The position numbers and the translations under genes were made by a program. A stretch of 64,000 bases of DNA from Clostridium sp. Marseille-P2415 (GTDB taxonomy: Bacteria > Bacillota > Clostridia > Lachnospirales > Lachnospiraceae), in NCBI RefSeq assembly GCF_900155545.1, contig NZ_LT732525.1, positions 379,423 to 443,422 of the forward strand, in the 5' to 3' direction. Positions 52,409-62,883 of this stretch are shown here, piece after piece. The notes under the pieces were generated by a model that did not search any database, was not told the origin of the DNA, and saw nothing but the letters and a program-made list of their open reading frames with translations. The first letter of the stretch is position 1. The number at the start of each line of letters is the position of its first letter.

Positions 52409-53782
52409 CTACATGACTACATCAAAATCTTCGTCCGCCGCATCCCTGTCCTGCCGGTCCATCATAGCATCGACGATCTTTTCTACGTACCGGATCGCAC
52501 CGGCATACCCGACCGTAGCCTGGATCGGATTGCCGTACCGGTCCAGTACCGGGAATCCCATTCGGACAATGGGGATATCTTCTGCTTTTGCGATCTGTTT
52601 TCCATAGCTGGAACCAAGAAGAACGTCTACGGGCTCATTCTTGATCAGCTGATGTAAATAAAACAGATCCGTGTCGGCTTTCACCACATATTCGCTTTCA
52701 TCCACACCGTACTGATCCATCAACGCTTTTATTTCCTTCTCCCACCGCTCCTTCGGAGTTCCTGTGATGATATATTTGGGACTCATTCCGAGCTCCAGGC
52801 ACAGGGCGGTGAAACCATACACAATATCCGGGTCCCCGTAAACCGCAGTTTTCTTCTTATAAACATACTGGTGAGCGTCTAACATCAAATCGACCAGTCT
52901 TCCTCTTTCATCCTCCAGCTCCTTCGGAACTTCCTTTTTGGTGAATTTCTGCAATTCCATGACGTACCGGTCTGTCAGCTTGACGCCCACCGGAACCGGT
53001 ATGTTGGAGAACGGAACCTTATATTCCTTTTTCAAATATTCTGAGGGCTCCAGGCTGCAGTATGTTCCCATGGAAATCAGTTTGGCACAGTCCCCCAGTG
53101 CCTCAATGTCAGAAGCCGACGTTCCCGCATGATCGTGGAAATATTCATTCTTTCCATCCATGGGGTGATCCATGGTTCCGTCATGATCCGGAAAATAAAT
53201 GAACTCTGCTCCCATAAGACCTGCGATCCGCTTTAATTCCCGGTCGTCTCCGGGATTGACCCAGCCCGGGAAGATGGCTACCTTCCCGTTGGGCTTGCCG
53301 CTTTTCTTTGTCATATACCGCATGAATCCGATCATCATGTTGGAGAATCCCTGTATGTGGGAGCCCTCATAAGAGGGAGTGCTGGCAAACAGAATGGTTT
53401 TTCCCTCCGGAATTTCCATGTCCAGAATATAGGAACCAACGTCATCCCCGATCGTCTCGGAAAGACAGGTGGTATGGATCGCCATTATATCCGGATCATA
53501 CAGATCGAACACATTCTTAACGGCTGTTGTAATGTTGCTTCTCCCGCCGAATACGGAAGCCCCCTCGGTAAAGGAGCTGGTGGAAGCAAGCGCCGGTTCC
53601 TTGAAATGGCGGCTCAAAACCGTCCTGTGATAGGAACAGCAGCCCTGAGAGCCGTGGGAATGAGGCATGCATTTTTCTGCCCCCAGAGCACAGAACATGG
53701 CTCCTACCGGTTCACATGTCTTACATGGATTAATGGTCATTCGACGCTTTTCCATGACTTCTTTTGGAGTTAAATCAAGCAT
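52409..53782 (-). CDS. nifK: Nitrogenase molybdenum-iron protein beta chain
   Basis: 457 residues, the short clostridial form lacking the N-terminal extension of proteobacterial NifK. GGAGG lies 9 nt before ATG 53782, and TGATG couples it to nifD. P-cluster cysteines are in INPCKTCEPVGAMFCALG, HSHGSQGCCSYHRTVLSRHF and HTTCLSETIGDD. The partner signature STSSFTEGASVFGGRSN is standard. It pairs with NifD in the alpha2beta2 MoFe protein. No anfG/vnfG gene sits between D and K, which supports the Mo type. Confidence 0.96.
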   Translation of the reverse strand: MLDLTPKEVMEKRRMTINPCKTCEPVGAMFCALGAEKCMPHSHGSQGCCSYHRTVLSRHFKEPALASTSSFTEGASVFGGRSNITTAVKNVFDLYDPDIMAIHTTCLSETIGDDVGSYILDMEIPEGKTILFASTPSYEGSHIQGFSNMMIGFMRYMTKKSGKPNGKVAIFPGWVNPGDDRELKRIAGLMGAEFIYFPDHDGTMDHPMDGKNEYFHDHAGTSASDIEALGDCAKLISMGTYCSLEPSEYLKKEYKVPFSNIPVPVGVKLTDRYVMELQKFTKKEVPKELEDERGRLVDLMLDAHQYVYKKKTAVYGDPDIVYGFTALCLELGMSPKYIITGTPKERWEKEIKALMDQYGVDESEYVVKADTDLFYLHQLIKNEPVDVLLGSSYGKQIAKAEDIPIVRMGFPVLDRYGNPIQATVGYAGAIRYVEKIVDAMMDRQDRDAADEDFDVVM

Positions 53783-55380
53783 CAGCCGGCACCTCCTAAC
53801 GTTCCTTCAAGCATGGGCACAGTTTTCCACGGCGGCTTTACCAGCACCCAGGCATTGGTATACAGACTCATGGCAACATCCCTTCCGAAGTTTACCGCCC
53901 CGCGGAATCCCGCATAGGGACCGGAATAATCGTAGGAATGCATCTGACGGGATACCACTCCGCCATGCTGAATGGCATATTTATCCTTAATACCGGAAAA
54001 GAATATATCGGGCTTATATTCATCAATGAGCTGGTCTGTTTCAAACATGTTATAGTCATCCACAACCATATAGCCTTTCTTCATATCCTTTATCATGCCA
54101 TCGTAGGTATCCAGTTCCACGCCTTCTGCCCGTAATTTCTTCATTTCTTCTTCGGAATAGCGGTCTGCATACCCGTTTTCCCGTTCCACCGTAATTTCCT
54201 CGATGTTCTTTGAATCCGCGTCCGCCTTAATCTGAGGTATGATCTCCCGGCCTTCGTAATCATCCCGGTGGGCAAATTCATAGCCTGCAATGGTGGTCTC
54301 CATGCCAAAATCCCGAAGCAGCATCTGATAATGATGGGAACGGGAACCGCCGACGAAAATGCCTGCCGTCTTTCCTTTCAGCTTGGATTTGTAATACTCC
54401 ATATCCTCATTGATCTCTGCAAGCTCTTCTGCAATCACTTCCTCGGTGCGCCTGGTTAACTCCGGATCATTGAAGTATTTTGCCATCATACGAAGGGACT
54501 TGCAGGTTGCTCCTACACCGATAAAATTGACCTTCAGCCAGTCAACGCCATATTTGGTTTTCATCATTTCCGCTATGTAATTGATGGACCGGTGGCACAT
54601 AACCAGATTTAAGTCTGCCAGATGGGAATTTTTCACGGTTTCATAGGATCCGTCTCCGGTAAATACGGAAACTACTTCATAGCCGATCTTCTTTAAAATG
54701 CGTTCCTGTTCCCAGCCGTCGCCGCCGATGTTATACTCGCCCAGGATATTAACGCTGTATTTTCCTTTGGGAGCTTCCCCGCCTTTTCCGATCACATAGC
54801 GCATCAGTCCGTTGTTTGCAATGTGATGCCCGGCGGACTGGGATACTCCCTTATATCCCTCACAGGAATATCCGATTGCCGTAATTCCATATTTCTCCTG
54901 AACCCTCCGTGCAACAGCCTGCACATCATCGCCGATCAGGCCGATGGGGCAGGTGGAACAGATAAAGATACACTTCGGCTGAAACAGCTTCATGATCTCA
55001 TCAATGCCCGCTTCCAGCTTTTTCTCTCCGCCGAATACAATATCTGCCGCCCTCATGTCCGTACAGAAGGAATAAGGAACAAAATTGGGTTCTCCCTCAT
55101 AGGAAGGTCTCGCTTTGTTTCTTCTTGTGCCCCAGGAATAAAATGCGCACCCGATGGGCCCATGGGTAATGACCACAGAATCCTTCATGGGACCGATGAC
55201 AACGCCCTTGCAGCCTGCATAGCAGCAGCCCCTTGCGGTTACTATACCCGGAATTGCACGGGTATTGGCCGTAATCTCATCCGGTTTCTCACCAAATTCA
55301 AGCTGCGTAATATGACTTTTTCTATTTTTAAATACTCTGGATGAATATTTATCCAGCAACAGGTCTCGTTCCTTTGCCAT
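53782..55380 (-). CDS. nifD: Nitrogenase molybdenum-iron protein alpha chain
   Basis: 532 residues; the length matches Clostridium pasteurianum NifD, which has an insertion of about 50 residues, here around 380-430 (IKADADSKNIEEITVEREN and YDGMIKDMKKGYMVVDDYN). P-cluster cysteines are in ARGCCYAGCKGV, HGPIGCAFYSW and STCPIGLIGDD. The cofactor ligands are the Cys of LVMCHRSINYIAEMM and the His of QMHSYDYSGPYAGF; the substrate-site Gln and His are in GVSQSAGHHIANN. GGAGG precedes ATG 55380. It carries the FeMo cofactor. Confidence 0.97.
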   Translation of the reverse strand: MAKERDLLLDKYSSRVFKNRKSHITQLEFGEKPDEITANTRAIPGIVTARGCCYAGCKGVVIGPMKDSVVITHGPIGCAFYSWGTRRNKARPSYEGEPNFVPYSFCTDMRAADIVFGGEKKLEAGIDEIMKLFQPKCIFICSTCPIGLIGDDVQAVARRVQEKYGITAIGYSCEGYKGVSQSAGHHIANNGLMRYVIGKGGEAPKGKYSVNILGEYNIGGDGWEQERILKKIGYEVVSVFTGDGSYETVKNSHLADLNLVMCHRSINYIAEMMKTKYGVDWLKVNFIGVGATCKSLRMMAKYFNDPELTRRTEEVIAEELAEINEDMEYYKSKLKGKTAGIFVGGSRSHHYQMLLRDFGMETTIAGYEFAHRDDYEGREIIPQIKADADSKNIEEITVERENGYADRYSEEEMKKLRAEGVELDTYDGMIKDMKKGYMVVDDYNMFETDQLIDEYKPDIFFSGIKDKYAIQHGGVVSRQMHSYDYSGPYAGFRGAVNFGRDVAMSLYTNAWVLVKPPWKTVPMLEGTLGGAG

Positions 55381-55395
55381 AGCCTTCCCCTCCTG

Positions 55396-55779
55396 TCAAT
55401 AAGCATCCATTGTGTGTTCACCGCTTCTGACGGTATAGGCCTCATAGATCGGAAGCACAAATATCTTTCCGTCACCCGGGTTTCCTGTCTGGTTCGCTTT
55501 TATTAAAATGTCAACAACGTCTGATACCTGGCCGTCCTCTACGATCAGCGTAATGAAACGCTTCGGGATCCACCGGAATGCCTCCGTCAAATGCTCTCCT
55601 TTTGGAGACATCGGCAATTCGCCGGTTTCCATGACCAGGGATAACAGCTCCGGATCGATGCTCTTTTTCCCTCTGCCAAGCACAGGCCTGCATGTAAATG
55701 CCGGAAAGCCTCCTTCCGCCAGGGCCTTCTTCGTGGGATTGATCTTATTCACGCGAATAAATGCCATTACTTCTTTCAT
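55396..55779 (-). CDS. nifI2: Nitrogen regulatory PII-like protein NifI2
   Basis: 127 residues from ATG 55779, which has AAAGGA at 9-10 nt; the ATG at 55788 touches the ribosome site. PII features are AFIRVNKINPTKKALAEGGF, a T-loop region after LGRGKKS that is longer than in NifI1, and the B-loop TGNPGDGKIFVLPI. NifI1 and NifI2 form a complex that switches off the MoFe protein when ammonium is present and is released by 2-oxoglutarate. Position between nifH and nifD is typical of methanogen and clostridial operons. Confidence 0.93.
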   Translation of the reverse strand: MKEVMAFIRVNKINPTKKALAEGGFPAFTCRPVLGRGKKSIDPELLSLVMETGELPMSPKGEHLTEAFRWIPKRFITLIVEDGQVSDVVDILIKANQTGNPGDGKIFVLPIYEAYTVRSGEHTMDAY

Positions 55780-55812
55780 TTTTATCATTCCTTTCTCTGC
55801 AAAAGCCCTGGC

Positions 55813-56136
55813 CTAAAGTCCCTGCTTTCCGGTGCTGATGGTATAGGCATCCTCCACCGGTGAAATAAAGATCCGTCCGTCGCCGTAATTTCCGTCGCCG
55901 GTTCTCGCGGTCCTTAAAATCACTTTTACCAGATCATCCTTATCCTCATCATTGCAGAAAAACAACAGCATTTCCTTCGGAATTTCATCATAGTGGATAT
56001 CTCCCACGGTGATTCCTTTTTGCTTTCCACGTCCATATACATCCATTTTGGTCACGGCCTGAAACCCTGCTTCCGCAGCCTCTTTCATCACATAATCTGC
56101 CTTTTCCGGCCGGATAATTGCTCTCACCAATAACAT
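55813..56136 (-). CDS. nifI1: Nitrogen regulatory PII-like protein NifI1
   Basis: 107 residues, GAGGAGAGGATGTT before ATG 56136. It shows VRAIIRPEKADYVMKEAAEAGF, the T-loop DVYGRGKQKGITVGDI, and the B-loop RTGDGNYGDGRIFI. It has no uridylylation-type Tyr at the usual GlnB context. It acts with NifI2 in post-translational control of nitrogenase. It lies 23 bp downstream of nifH. Confidence 0.93.
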   Translation of the reverse strand: MLLVRAIIRPEKADYVMKEAAEAGFQAVTKMDVYGRGKQKGITVGDIHYDEIPKEMLLFFCNDEDKDDLVKVILRTARTGDGNYGDGRIFISPVEDAYTISTGKQGL

Positions 56137-56159
56137 AACATCCTCTCCTCTCTGTCCGG

Positions 56160-57162
<1,003 letters not shown>

Positions 57163-57426
57163 TACAGCATAATACACAAATATATAGCTATATTTTCTGT
57201 AATTACAGTATTTTATACAAATAACATCTTATTCTCATATAATTTTGCCATTAAACTTATATTTTTTAAAGATATGAAATAACATAAAATTTTATTCATA
57301 TTCTATTGACGTTATATTGTCTTAAATCCTACAACTTCCAGTATTCAAACTTCGGCAAAAGGCCTGGCAGACAGCAATTTCTCCGGCGCAATAACCAGAT
57401 GAAGCACGTCCAAATTTTTGACCGAA

Positions 57427-57455
57427 TTGACAGTCGGTAAAAATAGGCGTAATAT
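57427..57455 (+). promoter_or_regulatory. Promoter of the CPA2 antiporter gene
   Basis: TTGACA (57427-57432), 17 bp, TAATAT (57450-57455), about 50 bp before the start codon. Confidence 0.6.
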
Positions 57456-57509
57456 TAATCTGTTTACCATTTATAACCATATATATGCGCTTATTGAGGA
57501 GGGACAAAA

Positions 57510-58757
57510 ATGAATAGTTACCAATTTTTACTTAACCTTGCAATCATTCTTCTCAGCACCAAGGTTCTCGGACTTGTTACCAGGAAATTCCACATGCCGC
57601 AGGTAGTGGGTGCCCTGTTAGCCGGAGTCATCCTCGGCCCTGCCATGCTTGGCACACTGCATGAAACGGAGTTTCTCGACAAGATAGCTGAAATCGGGGT
57701 CATCGTGCTGATGTTCTGTGCAGGCCTGGAGACAGATACAAAGGAATTACGAAAGAGCGGAAAATCCGCGTTTATCATCGCTCTCATCGGCGTGATCGTT
57801 CCGCTTATCGGAGGTTTCGCCGTTTCTCAGTTTTTCAACCGGCCGGAATTGATTCCATCAGACGCTAACGGTTCCCTTTTTTTGCAGAACATGTTCATCG
57901 GAGTCATTCTGACAGCCACCTCAGTCAGCATTTCAGTGGAAACATTAAAAGAGCTCGGAAAGCTCAAGACCCATTCCGGTAACGCCATTCTGGGCGCTGC
58001 CATCATCGATGATGTTCTTGGAATCATTGCCCTGACGATCATTACAAGCGTCGCAGATCCGGGTGTGAGCCTTTTCGTTGTTCTGTTAAAAATAGCAGCA
58101 TTCTTTGTTTTTTCTGTTGCAGGCGGCATCCTCATCTATAAGCTGTTCTCCAAATGGAGCAACCAGGCGGAAAGAGGGCTGCAGCGCCATGCGATCGCAG
58201 CCTTTGCTCTGTGCCTTATAATGTCCTACATTGCGGAAAAATATTTTGGCATAGCAGACATCACCGGTGCTTACATAGCAGGGGTCATCATATCCAATAC
58301 CCAGAAATCCCAATTCCTGACTTCCAAATTCGATACATTATCCTACCTGTTTTTATCCCCGGTTTTCTTTGCGAGCATCGGCCTTAAAGTGGAGCTGCCT
58401 TCCATGACGGCTTCCATTGTTCTGTTCGCTGTCTGTCTGACCCTGATTGCCATCCTGACCAAGGTGGTCGGCTGCGGCCTGGGTGCAAAACTGTGCGGAT
58501 ATAAAAATTACCAGAGCATCCGCATCGGCGTCGGCATGATCTCCCGTGGCGAGGTAGCCCTGATCGTAGCAAGCAAGGGACAGCAGTTAGGCCTTCTGGG
58601 TTCCAATTTCTTAGGACCGGTGGTTATCGTCGTTGTCATTACTACCATCATCACTCCGATCCTGCTGAAACCGGTATTCCGCCTTGGGCCGAATGTTCCA
58701 TTCAATGAGGCAAAACTGGGAGAAAATTACGAAGAGGTTTCCAAATACCGTCAGTAA
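57510..58757 (+). CDS. CPA2-family cation:proton antiporter
   Basis: 415 residues, GAGGAGGG before the ATG. It has about 12-13 membrane spans, the family start MPQVVGALLAGVILGPAML, and the double-aspartate ion site in ILGAAIIDDVLGIIAL. ISRGEVALIVASKGQQLG is the second conserved region of the NapA/KefB-like group. There is no C-terminal TrkA/RCK domain, so it is closer to Na+/H+ exchangers than to KefB. It is divergent from the nif operon; a link to nitrogen fixation is not evident. Confidence 0.85.
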   Translation: MNSYQFLLNLAIILLSTKVLGLVTRKFHMPQVVGALLAGVILGPAMLGTLHETEFLDKIAEIGVIVLMFCAGLETDTKELRKSGKSAFIIALIGVIVPLIGGFAVSQFFNRPELIPSDANGSLFLQNMFIGVILTATSVSISVETLKELGKLKTHSGNAILGAAIIDDVLGIIALTIITSVADPGVSLFVVLLKIAAFFVFSVAGGILIYKLFSKWSNQAERGLQRHAIAAFALCLIMSYIAEKYFGIADITGAYIAGVIISNTQKSQFLTSKFDTLSYLFLSPVFFASIGLKVELPSMTASIVLFAVCLTLIAILTKVVGCGLGAKLCGYKNYQSIRIGVGMISRGEVALIVASKGQQLGLLGSNFLGPVVIVVVITTIITPILLKPVFRLGPNVPFNEAKLGENYEEVSKYRQ

Positions 58758-58763
58758 TATTTA

Positions 58764-58806
58764 AAAAGGCAGCATCAGACCTTTCTCAGGAATGATGCCG
58801 CCTTTT
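58764..58806. terminator. Bidirectional terminator between antiporter and symporter genes
   Basis: AAAAGGCAGCATC pairs with GATGCCGCCTTTT with one mismatch, A-rich on one side and T-rich on the other, between convergent genes. Confidence 0.8.
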
Positions 58807-58807
58807 A

Positions 58808-60070
58808 TTATGCCTCATGAAATACGTTTTTATCCACTGCATTGTCCTGGCAGGCAACGATCGTGGTGCAGACCGCATCGCCTGTAATGTTGACCGCGGT
58901 CCGGCTCATATCCAGAATCCGGTCGATTCCCATGATCAAAGCGATGGCCTCCACCGGCAGGCCGACGGAATGGAATACCATAGACAGGGTAATAAGGCCG
59001 ACCCCCGGCACTCCGGCCGTGCCGACAGAAGCCAGGGTTGCCGTCAGAATAACGGTCATATAGTCCGCAGGAGTTAAATTCATTCCGAAAGCCTGAGCAG
59101 CGAATACCACGGCAACTCCCTGCATGATGGCCGTTCCATCCATATTGATGGTGGCACCCAGAGGAATCGTAAAAGAAGAAATCCTCTTGGATACTCCCAT
59201 TTTTTTATGAAGGGTATCAATGGACATGGGAATGGTGGCATTGGATGTTGCTGTAGAAAATGCAAATCCCATAACCGGAAGAAATTTCTTTAAAAACCGG
59301 ACCGGATTCAAGCCGGTAAAACCCTTTAACATTGCCATATAAGTAACCAGGCACTGAATCGCCAGGGCCGCCAGAACAGACAGCATATATTTTAACAATG
59401 GAAGAAAGGCATCATAACCGATACCGGAAAAGGTCTTGGCAATGAGGCAGAACACCCCATAAGGAGCCAGCTTCATGACCATAACTGTCATCTGCATCAT
59501 CACATCGTTAAACTGGCTGAAAAAGTTCCCGACCGTTTCCACGCTCTCTCCCAGCTTTGCCAGGATCACGCCCACAAGCAGGGCAAACAGAATGATGGGA
59601 AGCATGTCCCCGCTTGCCAGAGCACCAAGCGGATTGGTGGGGATGATATTAAGCAACGTATCCGGAAGGCTTGTCTTTTCTGCAATGGACACCTCTTTGG
59701 TCTCAATGGAAGACATATTCAGGCCAATTCCCGGATCGATGAGATTTGCTACCAGTAGCGCTATGGAAATTGCGAGAGCTGTGGTGGCCAGATAAAGAAC
59801 CAGCGTCTTGATACCGATTTTTCCCAGTTTCTTCGTATCTCCCATTGCCATGCTCCCGCAAACCAGGGAGCAGAATACCAGGGGTACCACCAGCATCTGC
59901 ATGAGCCGCAGGAAGCCGTTTCCCACCACATAAAAGATTCCGCCGATTATCACCTCATCCCGGAGCTTTCCCGCGGGGACAAAGTAGTGAAGCAGGATTC
60001 CGGTCAGAGCGCCGGCTAAAAGCCCGATAAAGATTGCTGTGGTCAGTCCCATTTTTTTCTTATTATCCAT
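58808..60070 (-). CDS. Dicarboxylate/amino acid:cation symporter (DAACS family, GltP type)
   Basis: 420 residues. The re-entrant hairpin HP1 motif (FAFSTATSNATIPMSIDTL) and the TM7 cation motif TINMDGTAIMQG are characteristic, and HP2 is ASVGTAGVPGVGLI. It takes up glutamate, aspartate or C4-dicarboxylates with Na+ or H+. The conserved TM8 region (GIDRILDMSRTAVNITGDAV) has the Asp that contacts the substrate amino group and an Arg in the RTAVN motif. Confidence 0.9.
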   Translation of the reverse strand: MDNKKKMGLTTAIFIGLLAGALTGILLHYFVPAGKLRDEVIIGGIFYVVGNGFLRLMQMLVVPLVFCSLVCGSMAMGDTKKLGKIGIKTLVLYLATTALAISIALLVANLIDPGIGLNMSSIETKEVSIAEKTSLPDTLLNIIPTNPLGALASGDMLPIILFALLVGVILAKLGESVETVGNFFSQFNDVMMQMTVMVMKLAPYGVFCLIAKTFSGIGYDAFLPLLKYMLSVLAALAIQCLVTYMAMLKGFTGLNPVRFLKKFLPVMGFAFSTATSNATIPMSIDTLHKKMGVSKRISSFTIPLGATINMDGTAIMQGVAVVFAAQAFGMNLTPADYMTVILTATLASVGTAGVPGVGLITLSMVFHSVGLPVEAIALIMGIDRILDMSRTAVNITGDAVCTTIVACQDNAVDKNVFHEA

Positions 60071-60096
60071 ATATTATATACTTCCTTCCTTTTTTC

Positions 60097-60951
60097 TTAT
60101 TTGCCGCTTCCGGTCATATAGCGTTCAAGCATCACTCTCCAATCCGGCAGCAGTTGTATATCTGATATCTTAAGCATCAGGTTCTCCAGAACCGAATAAG
60201 AGGGACGCATGGCAGTCAGCTTATCCTCCCTTGCCGGAACCGGAACCACTTCCGTCTGATATCCGGAAAGCCTTACGATTTCTTTTGCAAATTCATACCG
60301 GGTACAGCTTCCCTGGCCCGTCACGTGATAAATTCCATCAGGGGCAGATTCCATCAGGCCGATCACTTTAGCCGCCAGCTCAGAAGCACCGGTCGGCACC
60401 GCAGTCTGGTCCTCTGCCGCATAAATGGTTTTCCCTTCCTCCAGCTGTTTTAATATGCGGCTTACATAGCCGCTTCCGTCACCAAATATCCAGGAGCTCC
60501 GGATAATGATATGCCGGCTGCAGAATTCCCTGACAAAATTCTCTCCCGCCAGTTTTGATTTTCCATAAATGGTCTGAGGATTTGGCGTGTCAAATTCCGT
60601 ATAAGGGACATTGCCGCTGCCGTCAAATACATCATCCGTTGACATCTGAATCATTCTTGCCTTTCCCATTCTGGCCGCCACACTTAGATTGCGGGCACCC
60701 AGAGCATTGACCTTAAATGCATTTTCCTTGCTTTCCTCACAGGCGCTGACATCGGTAAGGCCCGCACAGTTTACGATATAATGGGGCCGGTTCATATGGG
60801 CAAAATCCGTGACCGCCTCGGGGTTGGTGATATCAACATCATCCACATCGGTGAGCAGAAGCTCAACCTGTGAGTGTTTTAACAGCTCCGTCATTTTCCT
60901 GCCAACTCTCCCATTGGCACCGCAGATCCATACCTTCTGCATACTGTTCAT
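60097..60951 (-). CDS. NAD-dependent sugar reductase of the RfbD (dTDP-4-dehydrorhamnose reductase) family
   Basis: 284 residues from ATG 60951, with GGAGGG upstream. The NAD motif is WICGANGRVGRKM. The catalytic triad appears as Thr/Ser in QMSTDDVFDGSG and YxxxK in IYGKSKLAGE, and IIRSSWIFGDG is typical of RfbD. No other rhamnose genes are nearby, so the exact substrate is unsure; MAT2B-like or other SDR reductases are alternatives. Confidence 0.75.
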   Translation of the reverse strand: MNSMQKVWICGANGRVGRKMTELLKHSQVELLLTDVDDVDITNPEAVTDFAHMNRPHYIVNCAGLTDVSACEESKENAFKVNALGARNLSVAARMGKARMIQMSTDDVFDGSGNVPYTEFDTPNPQTIYGKSKLAGENFVREFCSRHIIIRSSWIFGDGSGYVSRILKQLEEGKTIYAAEDQTAVPTGASELAAKVIGLMESAPDGIYHVTGQGSCTRYEFAKEIVRLSGYQTEVVPVPAREDKLTAMRPSYSVLENLMLKISDIQLLPDWRVMLERYMTGSGK

Positions 60952-61139
60952 TTTCTTCCCTCCAATCAAACGTCAAAATCATAAGTTAATATTTTACCAT
61001 GTTTTGAAGGAAGGAACAAGTTTTTTTCATTTCAGGCTGAGATTCATGCCTTTGCAGGAATTTAAAAGTAAAGCTTCATTTTTATCCATTATTTGATATA
61101 ATTTAGTTATTAACCCGTGTTTGTGCAAGGAGGTGTTCC

Positions 61140-62870
61140 ATGCCTGATACTATGTTTTTCAGTCTCCTGTTAAATATCGGCCTTCTGGTTCTCATCGCCA
61201 CTCTGCTGACAAAAATACCGATCGTTCGCAGCATGCTTCTGTACGATAAAAATCCCCCCGGATGTATCGCAGCTCTGGCAGCCATATTCGGTCTCGTCAG
61301 CATTATCTCTACCTATACAGGGGTACGCGCACAGGGAGCCATCGTCAATACCCGTGTGATCGGCGTACTGGCAGCCGGACTGTTAGGCGGCCCTTATGTC
61401 GGCATGGGAGCCGCCTTAATCGGAGGGCTTCACCGTTACTTTTTTGATATCGGCGGCTTTACTGCCGTTTCCTGTGCCTTGTCTACCCTCATGGAAGGCC
61501 TTGCAGGCTCCATATTTTCCCGCCGTTTTAAAATGGGAAAGATAAACAGTGCCGGTATCTTTCTGATCACCGCACTTGTAGAAACGGGACAAATGGGGAT
61601 CATACTTCTGATCTCCAGACCGTTTCAGGCAGCCATGCAGCTGGTGGAGGTGATCGCATTTCCCATGATCATCATGAACGCACTGGGCATGATCATCTTT
61701 TTAGGTACCTTTAACATGGTATTTATGGAAGAGGACAGCCAGTTCGCCGAGAAAATGCGTCTGGCGCTGGGAATCGTGGAGCAAAGCCTGCCCCATTTGC
61801 GTAAGGGCTTATACAGCACTGCAGATATGGAGGCTGCTGCGGAAATCATTTATCAATCCACTTCCTGTGCCGCCGTATTGATCACTGATACCAGGAAAAT
61901 CCTCGCCATGAAAGCCGATGCAGGCTTATGCGCATTAAAGGGGGATTCCATTCTGGTCCCTATTCTGGAATCCCTCCGGGATTTAAAACCAACCATATTC
62001 GATTATGCAGAAAAAGACGACCCTTTTTATCCCATATTAAAAAACCATATGATCGTGGCCGCTCCCATGGTCGAGACGGACCATCCCATCGGCAGCCTGA
62101 CCATGGTGGTAAAAAAACACTGGCACAATTCCCGGTCAAACTTAAATTTTGCTTCTGAGCTGGCCCGGCTTTTCTCCACCCAGCTGGAGCTTTCTTATCT
62201 GGAATACCAGAAAAAACTGCGGCGCAAGGCGGAGTTTAAGGCCTTGCAGTCTCAGGTAAACCCGCATTTTTTATATAATTCGCTCAATACCATCTCCTAC
62301 ATCAGCCGGGAAAATCCGGACAGAGCCAGAGAGCTTCTCCTCTCCCTTTCTTCTTACTACCGGCAGACTTTAGAAAACGACCAGTATATGCTGAACCTTC
62401 ACACAGAGCTTTCTCATATTTCCAGCTATCTGGACCTTGAAAAAGCAAGGTTTGAAGAAAAGCTCCGTGTAGTGATCGACGTGGAGGATGGCATAAACTG
62501 CATGGTTCCCTCCTTCATTCTCCAGCCCCTGGTGGAAAATGCCATCCGGTACGGTGCCGATCATAAGGGAAACCGGCTGGTATCCATTCATGCCCATACC
62601 ATGGACGACAAGATCGAAATAGCGGTTTCTGACAATGGAATGGGATTTCCCCGGGATATCCCTAAGCAGCTGTATGCAGGGGAGAGCTATGGAGGTGTAG
62701 GGCTGGAGAACGTACATAAGCGGTTAAAGAGCATCTACGGACAGGATAACGGACTTCATATCGAAAGCTCTGTAAATGGCTCCAGAGTCTTTTTCCTGAT
62801 ACCTGCGGCAGTCTCAGAATCCAGGTATGGAGAGGAGCTTGCCGCAACTGCTCATCAAAAAATAGTTTAA
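61140..62870 (+). CDS. LytS-type sensor histidine kinase
   Basis: 576 residues, AAGGAGGTG before the ATG. Residues about 1-195 are the 5TM-5TMR_LYT membrane sensor (INTRVIG-like segment, GLLGGPYVGMGAALIGGLHRYFF). Residues about 220-350 are a GAF domain. The histidine-kinase domain has the phosphorylated His in LQSQVNPHFLYNSLNTIS, the N box in QPLVENAIRYG and the G box in SDNGMGF. LytS/BtsS-type kinases sense cell-wall state or pyruvate. The downstream CstA-type gene favours pyruvate or peptide sensing, as for BtsS (inference). Confidence 0.92.
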   Translation: MPDTMFFSLLLNIGLLVLIATLLTKIPIVRSMLLYDKNPPGCIAALAAIFGLVSIISTYTGVRAQGAIVNTRVIGVLAAGLLGGPYVGMGAALIGGLHRYFFDIGGFTAVSCALSTLMEGLAGSIFSRRFKMGKINSAGIFLITALVETGQMGIILLISRPFQAAMQLVEVIAFPMIIMNALGMIIFLGTFNMVFMEEDSQFAEKMRLALGIVEQSLPHLRKGLYSTADMEAAAEIIYQSTSCAAVLITDTRKILAMKADAGLCALKGDSILVPILESLRDLKPTIFDYAEKDDPFYPILKNHMIVAAPMVETDHPIGSLTMVVKKHWHNSRSNLNFASELARLFSTQLELSYLEYQKKLRRKAEFKALQSQVNPHFLYNSLNTISYISRENPDRARELLLSLSSYYRQTLENDQYMLNLHTELSHISSYLDLEKARFEEKLRVVIDVEDGINCMVPSFILQPLVENAIRYGADHKGNRLVSIHAHTMDDKIEIAVSDNGMGFPRDIPKQLYAGESYGGVGLENVHKRLKSIYGQDNGLHIESSVNGSRVFFLIPAAVSESRYGEELAATAHQKIV

Positions 62871-62883
62871 TGGAGAGGTTATT

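Noticed and set aside
52409..55380. Vanadium or iron-only nitrogenase (suggested by the AnfO-like gene)
   Set aside because: There is no vnfG/anfG gene between D and K, NifD has the clostridial Mo-type length and insertion, and nifE, nifN-B and nifV genes are in the same operon.
57163..57426. Sigma-54 promoter for the nif operon
   Set aside because: CTGGCA occurs near 57362 but without TTGC at the required spacing; a sigma-A type promoter fits better.
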